DNA of 64,000 nt from contig NC_057764.1 of assembly GCF_010389155.1 (NCBI RefSeq), positions 4,216,001 through 4,280,000 on the forward strand, given 5' to 3'. This document shows positions 10,178 to 22,805 of this stretch, piece by piece. Source of the stretch: Erigeron canadensis. Lineage: Eukaryota > Streptophyta > Magnoliopsida > Asterales > Asteraceae. Numbering within the stretch: the first letter of the stretch is position 1; every line of letters begins with the position of its first letter. The notes below the pieces were generated by a model. The model was not told where the DNA came from and made no database searches. It saw nothing but the letters and a program-made list of their open reading frames with translations. The translations under genes were made by a program, and so were the position numbers.

Positions 10178-12723
10178 TGTCACACCCCACCTTAGACGGA
10201 ATCGTAGGATATGACTAAAAGATATAGCAAAGACACATGGACTTTATAATAGAGTCATACTAAATGAAATTCAAATAAATGTAAATTCCATAAACGGAAG
10301 GTCTAGGCAACACGCCTCAAATAGCAAAGAAGTAATAACTGCAAATAGCGTTCAATGTTTCACATGCAATCTAGGAGTCCATGAAGGATCTCTTTATTGG
10401 TCTTCCTAAAGTCCATAAGCTCAATCTTCTTAAACATTGTTATTACCTGAAAATGAATGCTCGAAAATGTCAACATAATGTTGGTGAGTTCGTAGGTTTA
10501 AAGGAATTCAAATGAATTTGTTGTGCATGATATATGAGGTTTGGACAATAGTGTAAATATAAACATGTAGCAGCTTGTATGCAATCCAAATAGTAATCAA
10601 TGCCATCATAGTTATCCAACAACACAATCCCCATCACTCCTGCCAACAACTCAATCATGCTTTAAATACCAACAACTACCAGATGGAGTATAAAGTTGGT
10701 CGATAGTTATCCAATAGTCTTCAATAGATATAACAGACATCTATTGCATCATAGAAATCACACAAGCAAGCTAACATACACATTTCATAAGTACACGTAT
10801 ATGTCCAATAAAACAAACTAGTTTTGGCACAGCTAGTAAAGAAATAAAATATTTTGAGCATCATTTTCCCCCAAAGAAATAATATAAAAAGGGGCCATGA
10901 AACTCACCTCAACAAGCAAGTAGTTATGCAAATCCAACAAGGTCGCTAGAATCTACACAACATATAAATATGAACAAGTTACAATTATGGACATGATCAA
11001 GAACCGTCCATTGTAACCCGTATTTGATGAAATACACATATGGCTACTTTCAAAATATTCACAATGATTTGTCATATATTATTAAGTTACCAGTCACATA
11101 ACTTAATATATAATATTTGTTTTACTGATTTAAGGTTAAATTCTACAAGTTCATATTAACTGAAATTTTTGGTAACTTTATCTATTTTTTTATTAGGATG
11201 AAACGAATGATTCAAGATTCCAAATCTTAACTACTGTTACCTTAGAGTGTTATATACTTACAATTTTTTCATATTTTATTTGGCACGTTAACTATTTTTA
11301 AAAATTCAATGATTACAGACTAGTCAGAAAAATCACTGTTCGCACACAGAAAAGTTTTATAAAAGTTAAGGGCCTTCGAAGATTCAAAAAAATCCAATTT
11401 TTTTACTGTACAATCTTAACATCTCAAAAAGTTTCTGGAGAAAAATAATTGTCCAGTTCATAAAATCGACCAAGATATGACTATTTGAAGTCGGCCAAAA
11501 TCTGTTCGGAAAACTCAGCTTTGCGCAGTTTTGTTATAAAATTCGTTTGACAACCTTAAACTTCATATTTTGACACGAAACCGCTTCCACCAGAAAGTAG
11601 ACTTCCTGAACTTAATTTTAGACACCAAAAACGTGACTTAACCATCTCCCATGACCAAGATACGACCTTTCAAAGTTAACAAAACGAATCTGTCCAGATT
11701 CTAAATAACTCAAACTTACTGTTTTAAAGACTACTACAACTAATATTTATATATAAACTTTCAAATCTCTCCAACACCTAATTAAATCTGTTATTATGAT
11801 TTTCATGCCTTCGTAATTGGATTTCTTTTATTACATTAATTATTATACTTCATTAAATACTTAAACTTTTAACATTAATATGATTTATACTTCAAGCTTT
11901 TGATTTAACCAAAAAAAAAAAAACCTTTCATTCATTATTATAAATTTGCCATAATATATATTCATCAAATAGATTACAAAGATTGTACATAAATATATAT
12001 AATTTAATAAAAGATAGAGATTAAGAATTTTACCACCAAAGTCGATGATCACTCTTACGATACTAACTTTTTTTTTTTAAGATGGAAGCTTGACAATTGT
12101 GTGATAAAAATTTGGTTTTGGTGGTGGTGTTCCCTCTTTGTTCGACGGCAGAGCAAAGCAAGGAGAAGTTTTGTTTTTTTTTTTATTATTATTATTTAGG
12201 GTATACTTATTATATATATATATATATATATATATGGAGATAAGTGTTTTAGTTAGTTTATGATTAGACTTAATGTATCATAACAATTCTAATGGAATTA
12301 AAATTCCTTGCTCACCATTAAATTGTGGTAATATATATATATGACTAAAATTTTTTACTAAACATATGATATTTTACTATTACTATTACCATCTTACGAC
12401 TTATACTAATTATATATTACTTTTATAATTATTGATTTCGTTCACCACTAAATAGCGTATACTAATTTATCAATATCTATAAATAAATATGACTAACAAC
12501 TACAAGTCTAGAAATTACGGGGATAGTTATAGTCATCTACGTTTAGGAAGATCAAATATCTCAATCCTAAACTATTGAATATCAAGTAATAGAGATCCCA
12601 TATTGGAAATGATCACCACATTTCTATGCTTGTTACACTATATAGGCACATTGACTAGTCAAGAAATTTGGAATGTAAGTTAGAGACTATAATAAATTAC
12701 CAGTTTTGTTGACGGATGTCACA
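10178..12723 (-). repeat. Gypsy 3' LTR, copy 1 (2546 bp)
   Basis: TGTCACACCCC at 10178, ATGTCACA at 12716-12723. It is AT-rich with a long TA microsatellite at about 12210-12236. It matches 22806-25292, 18553-20526 and 31118-33116. This is a long LTR for the group. Confidence 0.9.
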
Positions 12724-15700
12724 GTCTCCCCTACTTGAGAAATTTCGTCTCGAATTTTGTTGGAATTACGGTTGGAAGTCGTAGCATTAAATAGATGTGG
12801 ATATTTGATTTTCATTTGATCCTCTCGCTCCCAAGTAAACTCTGGCCCTCGCTTTGAATTCCACCGGACCTTGACAATTGGAATTTTACTACGTTTAATG
12901 TCTTAAGTTCTCGATCCATGATCTCAACTGGTTCTTCCACAAAATGTAACTTGTCATCAATCTTAATGTCGTCTAGCGGTACATGCAAACTTGTATCCGC
13001 GAGACACTTCTTGAGATTTGACACGTGGAATGTATCATGTATCCTACTTAGTTCTTGAGGTAGTCTTAAACGATAAGCTACCGGACCAATCCGTTCAACA
13101 ATTTCAAACGGTCCAACGTACCTTGGTGCCAACTTTCCTTTCTTTCCAAATCGAACCATGCCCTTCCAAGGCGACACTTTAAGTAACACTTTATCACCAA
13201 CATAGAATTCTAAAGGCCTTCGCCGTTTGTCGGCGTAGCTCTTTTGGCGGTCTCTAGCTGCTTTCAGTCTTTCTTTGATTTGAAAAATCCTATCTGTTGT
13301 CTCTTGTACAATCTCCGGGCCAATCAACTGACTTTCTCCAATCTCAGCCCAAACAACAGGTGAGCGACATTTCCGCCCATATAAAGCTTCAAATGGAGCA
13401 CACTTAATACTTGAATGATAACTATTATTGTACGAGAACTCAACTAGAGGAAGGTGAATATCCCAGCTTCCCCCAAAGTCCATCACACACGCCCTAAGCA
13501 TATCTTCCAAAGTCTGAATAGTACGCTCACTTTGTCCATCGGTTTGAGGATGGTAAGCCGTACTCAGGTCTAAACGTGTTCCCAATGCCTTTTGCAATGA
13601 CTGCCAAAATCGTGATGTGAAATGACTATCACGATCAGATATAATAGACACCGGAATTCCATGCTTTGCCACTATCTCCTTTATATAAATCCTTGCTAAC
13701 TGCTCCATTGTGTAGCTCTCACGGATAGCTATAAAGTGCGCAGACTTTGTCAATCTATCTACTATCACCCAAATCTTGTCATGCCCACTACTAGTTCTTG
13801 GCAGCTTTGTAATAAAATCCATGGTTATTCTTTCCCATTTCCATTCGGGAAGTTGTGGTTGCACTAATAAACCCGGTGGTTTATTATGTTCAGCTTTGAC
13901 TTTTAGACATGTTAAGCATCCACTGACATAACTGGCTATATCTCTTTTCATTCTCGGCCACCAATACAAATCCTTAAGGTCGTGATACATTTTATCAGCT
14001 CCCGGGTGTACGGAGTATCTCGTACTATGTGCCTCGTCCAAAATCACTGTTCTTAATCCACCTGCAAGTGGAATCCATATTCGTCCTACAAAGTACAGTA
14101 CTCCATCCTCTTTACGCTCCATTTGCTGATCAAGGTCACGTAACCCTTCTTTTTCTACATTGATATTCTGCAATGCTTCATCTTGAGCCCGACTTATCAT
14201 TGATTTTATATCCGAATGAATTGTCATGATCAATGCTCGTACTTGCTTTGACTTAATTCTTTCTTTCCTACTTAACGCGTCAGCCACAACATTCGCCTTA
14301 CCCGGATGGTAACGAATCTCACAATCATAGTCACTAAATAATTCAATCCACCGCCTCTGTCGCATATTCAACTCTTTTTGATCGAAAATATGTTGGAGAC
14401 TCTTGTGATCGGTGTAGATCACACTTTTCGTCCCATAGAGATAGTGCCTCCAACATTTGAGTGCAAAAACCACTGCACCAAGCTCCAAGTCATGGGTGGT
14501 GTAGTTTTTCTCATGAATTTGAGTTGCCGAGAGGCATAAGCAATCACTTTACCCCTTTGCATTAGTACACATCCCAAGCCTTGATTTGAAGCATCACAAT
14601 AAACTACAAAATCGTCCGGACCATCGGGAGGGTAAGAATAGGAGCGTTACATAGATTTTCTTTCAGTGTTTGGAATGCCTTTTCTTGCTTATCTCCCCAA
14701 TCAAACTTCTTATCCTTTTGGGTTAACTGAGTAAGTGGTTGAGCGATTTTCGAGAAGTTAGCGATGAATCGTCGATAATACCCGGCCAAGCCTAGAAATG
14801 AACGAACCTCTGATGGCGTCGTAGGAGTCTTCCAATCTTTTACTGCTTCGATCTTACTGGGGTCAACATGGATTCCTTCACTATTCACTACATGCCCAAG
14901 GAAATGAACTTCTTGTAACCAAAAGTCGCACTTCGAAAACTTAGCAAACAATCTCTCTTTCCAAAGTAGTTCAAGAATCATTTTCAAGTGAGATTCATGT
15001 TCTTCCTTAGACTTCGAATAGATTAAAATGTCATCAATGAATACAATAACAAACTTATCGAGATAGGGTTTGCATACACGGTTCATCAAATCCATGAAAA
15101 CTGCGGGTGCATTAGTCAAACCGAAAGGCATGACTAAGAACTCAAAATGTCCATATCGAGTCCTGAATGCTGTTTTTGGAATATCTGCTTCATTAACTCT
15201 GAGTTGATGATATCCGGACCGAAGGTCTATTTTCGAGAAAACTTCGCACCTTGAAGTTGATCGAATAAGTCGTCGATTCTAGGAAGAGGGTAACGATTCT
15301 TAACTGTCAGTTTGTTCAACTCCCGGTAATCGATGCACATACGAAACGAACCATCTTTCTTCTTGACAAACAATACTGGTGCTCCCCAAGGCGAATGACT
15401 AGGTCTGATGAAGCCTTTTTCTTGGAGCTCTTGGAGTTGATTAGACAGTTCTTGCATTTCGGTAGGTGCTAAACGGTATGGAGCTTTGGCGACTGGCGTC
15501 GCTCCCGGAATAAGATCTATACGGAATTCAACTTGTCTTACAGGAGGTAATCCTGTTAGATCTTCGGGAAAAACTTGTGGAAAAACCCGTACGATAGGAA
15601 TATTTTCGAGTTTCTTCTCGTTAGCCTGAATGCCCATGAGGTGCTTCTGATTTTCCTCCACCCGCTCCCCGTATATGAGTAGCATTTCACTATTTCCTAG

Positions 15701-16510
15701 CGGTATACGGACCACCTTCTCATAGCAAATTATCTCGGCTCTATGCTTCGATAGCCAATCCATACCAATAACTACGTCAAAACTCCTTAACGAGAAAGGC
15801 AGAAGGTTAACACTAAACAAATGACCTTCTATTTCTAAGGTACAATCATTAACGATTCTATCAACTCTATCAAATTTTCCATTAGCTACCTCAACCAAGA
15901 AATAAGTATTCAATATTATGGGTTCTCTATCTAGGAGTGGCATGAACTTAATAGAAACAAAACTGTACTCAGCACCAGAGTCGAATAATACTGTAGCAAG
16001 GTGATTGTTTAAGGAAAACGTACCCGTCACAATATTTGGATCTTGACGAGCTTCATTTGCTACCATGACAAAAGCTCTACCACGGGCTTGGTTGGTATTA
16101 TTCCCTTGATTCCGATTCCCTCCATTAGCTACCACTTGATTCTGATTGTTAGCTCTTTGTCCCTGATTATTTCCTTGATTCTGAGTCCCACCAATAGCTA
16201 GTACTTGATTTGGATTATTACCCCTCTGACCCCATGCTCGGTTCAAATTTGGACACGTGTTGCGGTAATGGTTATGACTACCGCACTCATAGCACGTTCC
16301 ACGGTTATTTATCGGGTTAACAGCATTCACCGGAGCCACCTGCTTGACTCCCACTCGACAGTCCCTAGCAAGGTGTCCAAATCGGTTGCAGTTTGTACAC
16401 AAACGGCAAGGTGAATTTTGGAAATGATGGAATTGACATTTTGTACACTTTGGAGCAGAACCCGTATATCCGATCTTAGTCGCATCCGTTGCCATCAACC
16501 CCGTTGCCAT
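12687..16510 (-). pseudogene. Gypsy pol (knuckles, protease, RT, RNase H, integrase, chromodomain), copy 1
   Basis: From 16510: two CCHC-type knuckles ([28 protein letters not shown]), protease [13 protein letters not shown] with [10 protein letters not shown] and the catalytic FIDDILIYS, RNase H ([18 protein letters not shown]), integrase zinc site (H-P-G-A-D ... CLTCLK), integrase catalytic Asp in TMDFITKLP and SDRDSHF, catalytic Glu in [10 protein letters not shown], then [16 protein letters not shown] and the chromodomain start [10 protein letters not shown]. Single-base indels at about 15240, 14630 and 14520, plus one in a T-run near 12896, break the frame. Each of these positions is intact in copy 2 or in the truncated element, so most are probably sequencing errors. 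Confidence 0.88.
12724..12735 (-). other. Gypsy polypurine tract, copy 1
   Basis: The minus strand reads AGTAGGGGAGAC directly against the 3' LTR. The gag-pol frame appears to read through this tract and stop inside the LTR at about 12689-12687, so the tract is also coding. Confidence 0.65.
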
Positions 16511-17461
16511 TTTGCCTTCTTGTTATTTCCATTAGTATTCTTTGTCCCACTTGTCTCAGTACCATCCTTCCTTTTCTCATTAACCTTAGACAATGACCCA
16601 TTTCTCACCATTTCATCCGTTAAAGATCCTGCTTTCTGAATAGCACTTTGAATCGTGGTTGGCTCAGTTGCTGACACAAGCCCACGAATTTGGGGAACAA
16701 GACCATAGATATACCTCTGGATCCTATTTGATTCAGGTCTAACTAGATGAGGTACTAGTTTGGCAAGCTCATAAAACCGATCAGTGTAAGCGGCATGTTT
16801 GGCTCCTACCATTGAATGATTCAAAATTCATTTTCCAACTTTTGCATTTCATTTTTCGGACAGAATTCTTCCAGTAGTAATTCCTTAAACTCGTCCCATG
16901 TCATCCCCACAGCTGCTACTCTACCCCTAGCTTGTATCTCAGTGTTCCACCATGTCAATGCTTTATTAGTCAGTGAAGCTGCGGCATACTTCACCTTTTG
17001 ATTCTCTGCACAGTTGCTAATATCCATGACAGCTTCCATTTTCTCTATCCATCTAGTGGCTGCCAATGCTCCTCCCTTGCCATCAAAATCTGGTGGTTTA
17101 CAATATTGAAACTCCCTATAGGTGCATCCATTATTATTGCCTCCAATGATGTTGTTATTCTGATTACCATCATTGTTATTTCATTATTGTTATTATTGTT
17201 CTCATTATTGTTATTGTTGTTCTCATTGTTGTTATTGTTATTCTCATTATTGTTATTATTATTAGGGTTATTGTTGTTTGCATTAAGAACAGCAGCGGTC
17301 ACTTGAGTAACAATAGTAGGAATAGCGGCAGCTATTTGCTGAGTGATCATGTTTGCAATATCCGGATTGCCACCATCACCTTCTCCATCATTAACCCCAT
17401 TATTTCCACCACGACCACCACCTCTACCTCCACGTCCTCCATTTCTTCCTCCTCTATTCAT
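16495..17461 (-). pseudogene. Gypsy gag, copy 1 (frameshifted)
   Basis: The ATG at 17461 opens a Gly/Arg-rich start (NRGGRNGGRGGRGGG), then a run of Asn blocks separated by Glu (about 17280-17180), then the gag capsid fold (KVKYAAASLTNKALTWWN, WDEFKELLLEEFCP, LAKLVPHLV). Breaks at about 17180, 16825 and 16510 divide it, whereas the equivalent in copy 2 (30018-29050) is open for 322 codons. In copy 2 the knuckle/pol frame follows on from gag with one break. Confidence 0.85.
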
Positions 17462-18549
17462 TTTCTACACAAAGAGAAAGGATTTATAAGTACTTGATGA
17501 AGACTTTCAATGAATAACTACTACTCATGGCAAAATTCTTACACCTTGTCCAATTTGTTAATTGTGTTGAGTTTGATCAGCAAACTTGGTCATATAAGCG
17601 CATGTGTGTTGTGATGTATTTGTAATTACGTTGCGCACCGTAATTACAACTACATCCCACCACACATGTTTTTATCGTCCAAATTCACATGTCACAAATT
17701 CAGCACATCCTTCATAAATAATTGCCACAAACACATAGATCCATATACCAAGCACGACATTCGATTAATCAATCAATCTAAAAAAAAATTTATAAATCCA
17801 AGAAATTTCCAAATTCGAAAGAAGGAATCCAAGACATAAAATCCAAAAGTAAGAAAAGAAGCTAATGCAAGTTCAATAGGATTCTTAAGGCTAGCCCTCC
17901 CACGTGCAAGTGGCGTCATAAGGGAGTTGGAGGAAATGGTGGGAGGATAAGAAGCTTGTTGTCGTGTTGGTCCGACCGGCTCTCTTGAGAGCTTACTGAG
18001 CTAGTAGGACTATAGCTTCTGTTGTCCTTTATCGTAGCCTCCATTGTCTTTCCCTTATGAACGCTTTCGGGGTCTGCCTTAGAATCATAGTCCGGTTCTT
18101 CCTCCGGCTCGCTGTCAGAATCGATGATTATAACTGTCTTGGAGTAGTAGTTAGGATCTTCTGACGGTTCGCTTTCAGAGGAAACTCTAGGCTTCTGAGA
18201 TGGTTCTTGAGCGGGGTTTCCTTGTTAGCTGTGGCGTCCCTTTTAAGTTGTCGACGGATGATTATGTCCCTCCATGCGGAATGGCTGTTTTCTTTGTACG
18301 TGCCATGACTAAGTAAAACTAGCTACGTTAAAATTACAGGCTGAAACTTTGCACTAATCTAAGCACATAAGGCTTCATCATAATTAGCAATTAAACGCAA
18401 ATATAAGGCTCACATAACTAGTGCTATCTAATGAAAGTACTCACACATATACGATGCACAATAGTTCCTATAATGTACACTATATGAGGGTACTTAGGTT
18501 ATAGTCTAGGCCAAACCACCTAATTCTCTATAACCTGGCTCTGATACCA
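17462..18549 (-). other. Gypsy leader with primer-binding site and a possible small upstream frame, copy 1
   Basis: The primer-binding site is at 18549-18534 (minus strand TGGTATCAGAGCCAGG, initiator tRNA-Met type). Between about 18290 and 17900 the minus strand has a frame of roughly 120 codons rich in Ser, Glu, Asp and Pro (SSESEPSEDPN, IIDSDSEPEEEPDYDS) without a visible in-frame ATG. A short ATG frame (MARTKKTAIPHG) begins at about 18309 in another phase. It may be a decayed extra reading frame of the element. Function unknown. Confidence 0.5.
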
Positions 18550-18552
18550 ATC

Positions 18553-20526
18553 TGTCACACCCCACCTTAGACGGAATCGTAGGATATGACTAAAAGATAT
18601 AGCAAAGACACATGGACTTTATAATAGAGTCATACTAAATGAAATTCAAATAAATGTAAATTCCATAAACGGAAGGTCTAGGCAACACGCCTCAAATAGC
18701 AAGAAGTAATAACTGCAAATAGCGTTCAATGTTTCACATGCAATCTAGGAGTCCATGAAGGATCTCTTTATTGGTCTTCCTAAAGTCCATAAGCTCAATC
18801 TTCTTAAACATTGTTATTACCTGAAAATGAATGCTCGAAAATGTCAACATAATGTTGGTGAGTTCGTAGGTTTAAAGGAATTCAAATGAATTGTTGTGCA
18901 TGATATATGAGTTTTGGACAATAGTGTAAATATAACATGTAGAGCTTGTATGCATCCAAATAGTAATCAATGCCATCATAGTTATCCAACAACACAATCC
19001 CATCACTCCTGCCAACAACTCAATCATGCTTTAAATACCAACAACTACCAGATGGAGTATAAAGTTGGTCGATAGTTATCCAATAGTCTTCAATAGATAT
19101 TAACAGACATCTATTGCATCATAGAAATCAACACAAGCAAGCTAACATACACATTTCATAAGTACACGTATATGTCCAATAAAAACAAACTAGTTTTGGC
19201 ACAGCTAGTAAAGAAATAAAAATATTTTGAGCATCATTTTCCCCCAAAAAATAATATAAAAAGGGGCCACGAAACTCACCTCAACAAGCAAGTAGTTATG
19301 CAAATCCAACAAGTCGCTAGAATCTACACAACATATAAATATGAACAAGTTACAATTATGGACATGATCAAGAACCGTCCATTGTAACCCGTATTTGATG
19401 AAATACACATATGGCTACTTTCAAAATATTCACAACTGATTTGTCATATATTATTAAGTTACCAGTCACATAACTTAATATATAATATTTGTTTTACTGA
19501 TTAAGGTTAAATTCTACAAGTTCATATTAACTGAAATTTTTGGTAACTTTATCTATTTTTTATTAGGATGAAACGAATGATTCAGATTCCAAATCTTAAC
19601 TACTGTTACCTTAGAGTGTTATATACTTACATGAATTTTTTCATATTTTATTTGGCACGTTAACTATTTTTAAAAATTCAATGATTACAGACTAGTCAGA
19701 AAAATCACTGTTCGCACACAGAAAGTTTTATAAAAGTTAAGGGCCTTCGAAGATTCAAAAAAATCCAATTTTTTTACTGTACAATCTTAACATCTCAAAA
19801 AAGTTTCTGGAGAAAAATAATTGTCCAGTTCATAAAATCGACCAAGATATGACTATTTGAAGTCGGCCAAAATCTGTTCGGAAACTCAGCTTTGCGCAGT
19901 TTTGTTATAAAATTCGTTTGACAACCTTAAACTTCATATTTTGACACAAACCGCTCCACCAGAAAGTAGACTTCCTGAACTTAATTTAGACACCAAAAAC
20001 GTGACTTAACCATCTCCCATGACCAAGATACGACCTTTCAAAGTTAACAAAACGAATCTGTCCAGATTCTAAAATAACTCAAACTTACTGTTTTAAAGAC
20101 TACTACAACTAATATTTATATATAACTTTCAAATCTCTCCAACACCTAATTAATCTGTTATTATGATTTTCATGCCTTCGTAATTGGATTTCTTTTATTA
20201 CATTAATTATTATACTTCATTAAATACTTAAACTTTTAACATTATATGATTTATACTTCAAGCTTTTGATTTAACCAAAAAAAAAAAACCCTTTCATTCA
20301 TTATTATAAATTTGCCATAATATATATTCATCAATAGATTACAAGATTGTACATAAATATATATAATTTAATAAAAGATAGAGATTAAGAATTTACCACC
20401 AAAGTCGATGATCACTCTTACGATACTAACTTTTTTTTTTAAGATGGAAGCTTGACAATTGTGTGATAAAAATTTGGTTTGGTGGTGGTGTTCCTCTTTG
20501 TTCGACGGCAGAGCAAGCAAGGAGAG
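18553..20526 (-). repeat. Gypsy 5' LTR, shortened, copy 1
   Basis: It starts TGTCACACCCC at 18553 and follows the full LTR until GGAGAG/GTTT at 20526, where it switches straight into integrase-coding sequence. Equivalent to 31118-33116, with extra 1-bp losses. Confidence 0.88.
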
Positions 20527-22656
20527 TTTGTCGGCGTAGCTCTTTTGGCGGTCTCTAGCTGCTTTCAGTCTTTCTTTGATTTGAAAATCCTATCTGTTGT
20601 CTCTTTACAATCTCCGGCCAATCAACTGACTTTCTCCAATCTCAGCCCAAACAACAGTGAGCGACATTTCCGCCCATAAAGCTTCAAATGGAGCACACTT
20701 AATACTTGAATGATAACTATTATTGTACGAGAACTCAACTAGAGGAAGGTGAATATCCCAGCTTCCCCCAAAGTCCATCACACACGCCCTAAGCATATCT
20801 TCCAAAGTCTGAATAGTACGCTCACTTTGCCATCGGTTTGAGGATGGTAAGCCGTACTCAGGTCTAAACGTGTTCCAATGCCTTTTGCAATGACTGCCAA
20901 AATCGTGATGTGAAATGACTATCACGATCAGATATAATAGACACCGGAATTCCATGCTTTGCCACTATCTCCTTTATATAAATCCTTGCTAACTGCTCCA
21001 TTGTGTAGCTCTCACGGATAGCTATAAAGTGCGCAGACTTTGTCAATCTATCTACTATCACCCAAATCTGTCATGCCCACTACTAGTTCTTGGCAGCTTT
21101 GTAATAAAATCCATGGTTATTCTTTCCCATTTCCATTCGGAAGTTGGGTGCACTAATAAACCCGGTGGTTTATTATGTTCAGCTTTGACTTTTAGACATG
21201 TTAAGCATCCACTGACATAACTGGCTATATCTCTTTTCATTCTCGGCCACCAATACAAATCCTTAAGGTCGTGATACATTTATCAGCTCCCGGGTGTACG
21301 GAGTATCTCGTAGTATGTGCCTCGTCCAAAATCACTGTTCTTAATCCACCTGCAAGTGGAATCCATATTCGTCCCAAAGTACAGTACTCCATCCTCTTTA
21401 CGCTCCATTTGCTGATCAAGGTCACGTAACCCTTCTTTTTCTACATTGATATTCTGCAATGCTTCATCTTGAGCCCGACTTATCATTGATTTTATATCCG
21501 AATGAATGTGTCATGATCAATGCTCGTACTTGCTTTGACTTAATTCTTTCTTTCCTACTTAACGCGTCAGCCACAACATCGCCTTACCCGATGTAACGAA
21601 TCTCACAATCATAGTCACTAAATAATTCAATCCACCGCCTCTGTCGCATATTCAACTCTTTTTGATCGAAAATATGTTGGAGACTCTTGTGATCGGTGTA
21701 GATCACACTTTTCGTCCCATAGATAGTGCCTCCAACATTTGAGTGCAAAAACCACTGCACCAAGCTCCAAGTCATGGTGGTGTAGTTTTTCTCATGAATT
21801 TTGAGTCCGAGAGGCATAAGCAATCACTTTACCCTTTGCATTAGTACACATCCCAAGCCTTGATTTGAAGCATCACAATAACTACAAAATCGTCCGGACC
21901 ATCGGGGAGGGTAAGAATAGGAGCGTTACATAGATTTTCTTTCAGTGTTTGGAATGCCTTTTCTTGCTTATCTCCCCAATCAAACTTCTTATCCTTCTGG
22001 GTTAATGAGAGTAAGGTGTTGAGCGATTTTCGAGAAGTTAGCGATGAATCGTCGATAATACCCGCCAAGCCTAGAAATGAACGAACCTCTGATGGCGTCG
22101 TAGGAGTCCAATCTTTTACTGCTTCGATCTTACTGGGTCAACATGGATTCCTTCACTATTCACTACATGCCCAAGGAAATGAACTTCTTGTAACCAAAGT
22201 CGCACTTCGAAAACTTAGCAAACAATCTCTCTTTCCAAAGTAGTTCAAGAATCATTTCAAGTGAGATTCATGTTCTTCCTTAGACTTCGAATAGATTAAA
22301 TGTCATCAATGAATACAATAACAAACTTATCGAGATAGGGTTTGCATACACGGTTCATCAAATCCATGAAAACCGGGTGCATTAGTCAAACCGAAGGCAT
22401 GACTAAGAACTCAAATGTCCATATCGAGTCCTGAATGCTGTTTTGGAATAGCTGCTTCATTAACTCTGAGTTGATGATATCCGGACCGAAGGTCTATTTT
22501 CGAGAAAAACTTCGCACCTTGAAGTGATCGAATAAGTCCGAGTCTAGGAAGGGTAACGTTCTTAACTGTCAGTTTTGTCAACTCCCGGTAATCGATGCAC
22601 ATACGAAACGAACCATCTTTCTTCTTGACAAACAATACTGGTGCTCCCCAAGGCGA
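20526..22656 (-). pseudogene. Truncated second Gypsy element: integrase to RT, copy 1
   Basis: Integrase, RNase H and RT motifs as in the full element, but with many 1-bp indels, so only short frames survive. It carries the G at about 21313 (His-Thr-Thr-Arg) that distinguishes it from the full element (His-Ser-Thr-Arg) and matches the same site at about 33914. Cut by the N gap. Confidence 0.85.
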
Positions 22657-22756
22657 NNNNNNNNNNNNNNNNNNNNNNNNNNNNNNNNNNNNNNNNNNNN
22701 NNNNNNNNNNNNNNNNNNNNNNNNNNNNNNNNNNNNNNNNNNNNNNNNNNNNNNNN
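22657..22756. other. Assembly gap of exactly 100 N
   Basis: One hundred N is a conventional placeholder for a gap of unknown size. The sequences on its two sides overlap by about 12.5 kb, so the true gap is probably negative. Confidence 0.95.
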
Positions 22757-22805
22757 GTCCCTGCTCGCCTGGGCATCTAACTTATGTGGGTTGCTTCTGT
22801 ACATT

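Larger units (their letters stand above)
10178..20525 (-). mobile_element. Ty3/Gypsy chromovirus (Tekay-like), full internal region, copy 1
   Basis: On the minus strand the order is 5' LTR (shortened, 20525-18553), primer-binding site, leader, gag, protease, RT, RNase H, integrase, chromodomain, purine tract, 3' LTR (12723-10178). RT before integrase defines Ty3/Gypsy. A C-terminal chromodomain and one gag-pol frame point to the Tekay/Del chromovirus group. LTRs begin TGTCACACCC and end ATGTCACA. The two LTRs are more than about 99% alike where not error-prone, so the insertion is recent. No right-hand target duplication can be found, because the 5' LTR runs directly into pol of a second element. 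Confidence 0.88.
10129..22656. repeat. 12.5-kb block, copy 1 of 2 (ends at the N gap)
   Basis: This block (a few bases of hAT flank, full Gypsy element, shortened LTR, start of truncated element) is repeated in the same order and orientation at 22757-35287. Copy 1 is cut by the N run after GGTGCTCCCCAAGGCGA. Single-base indels crowd towards the gap (about 18700-22650), typical of a poorly polished contig end. Confidence 0.88.

Noticed and set aside
10470..10658. 62-codon frame repeated at 31410-31598
   Set aside because: It lies inside the Gypsy LTR, is lost by 1-bp changes in the other LTR copies and has no domain.
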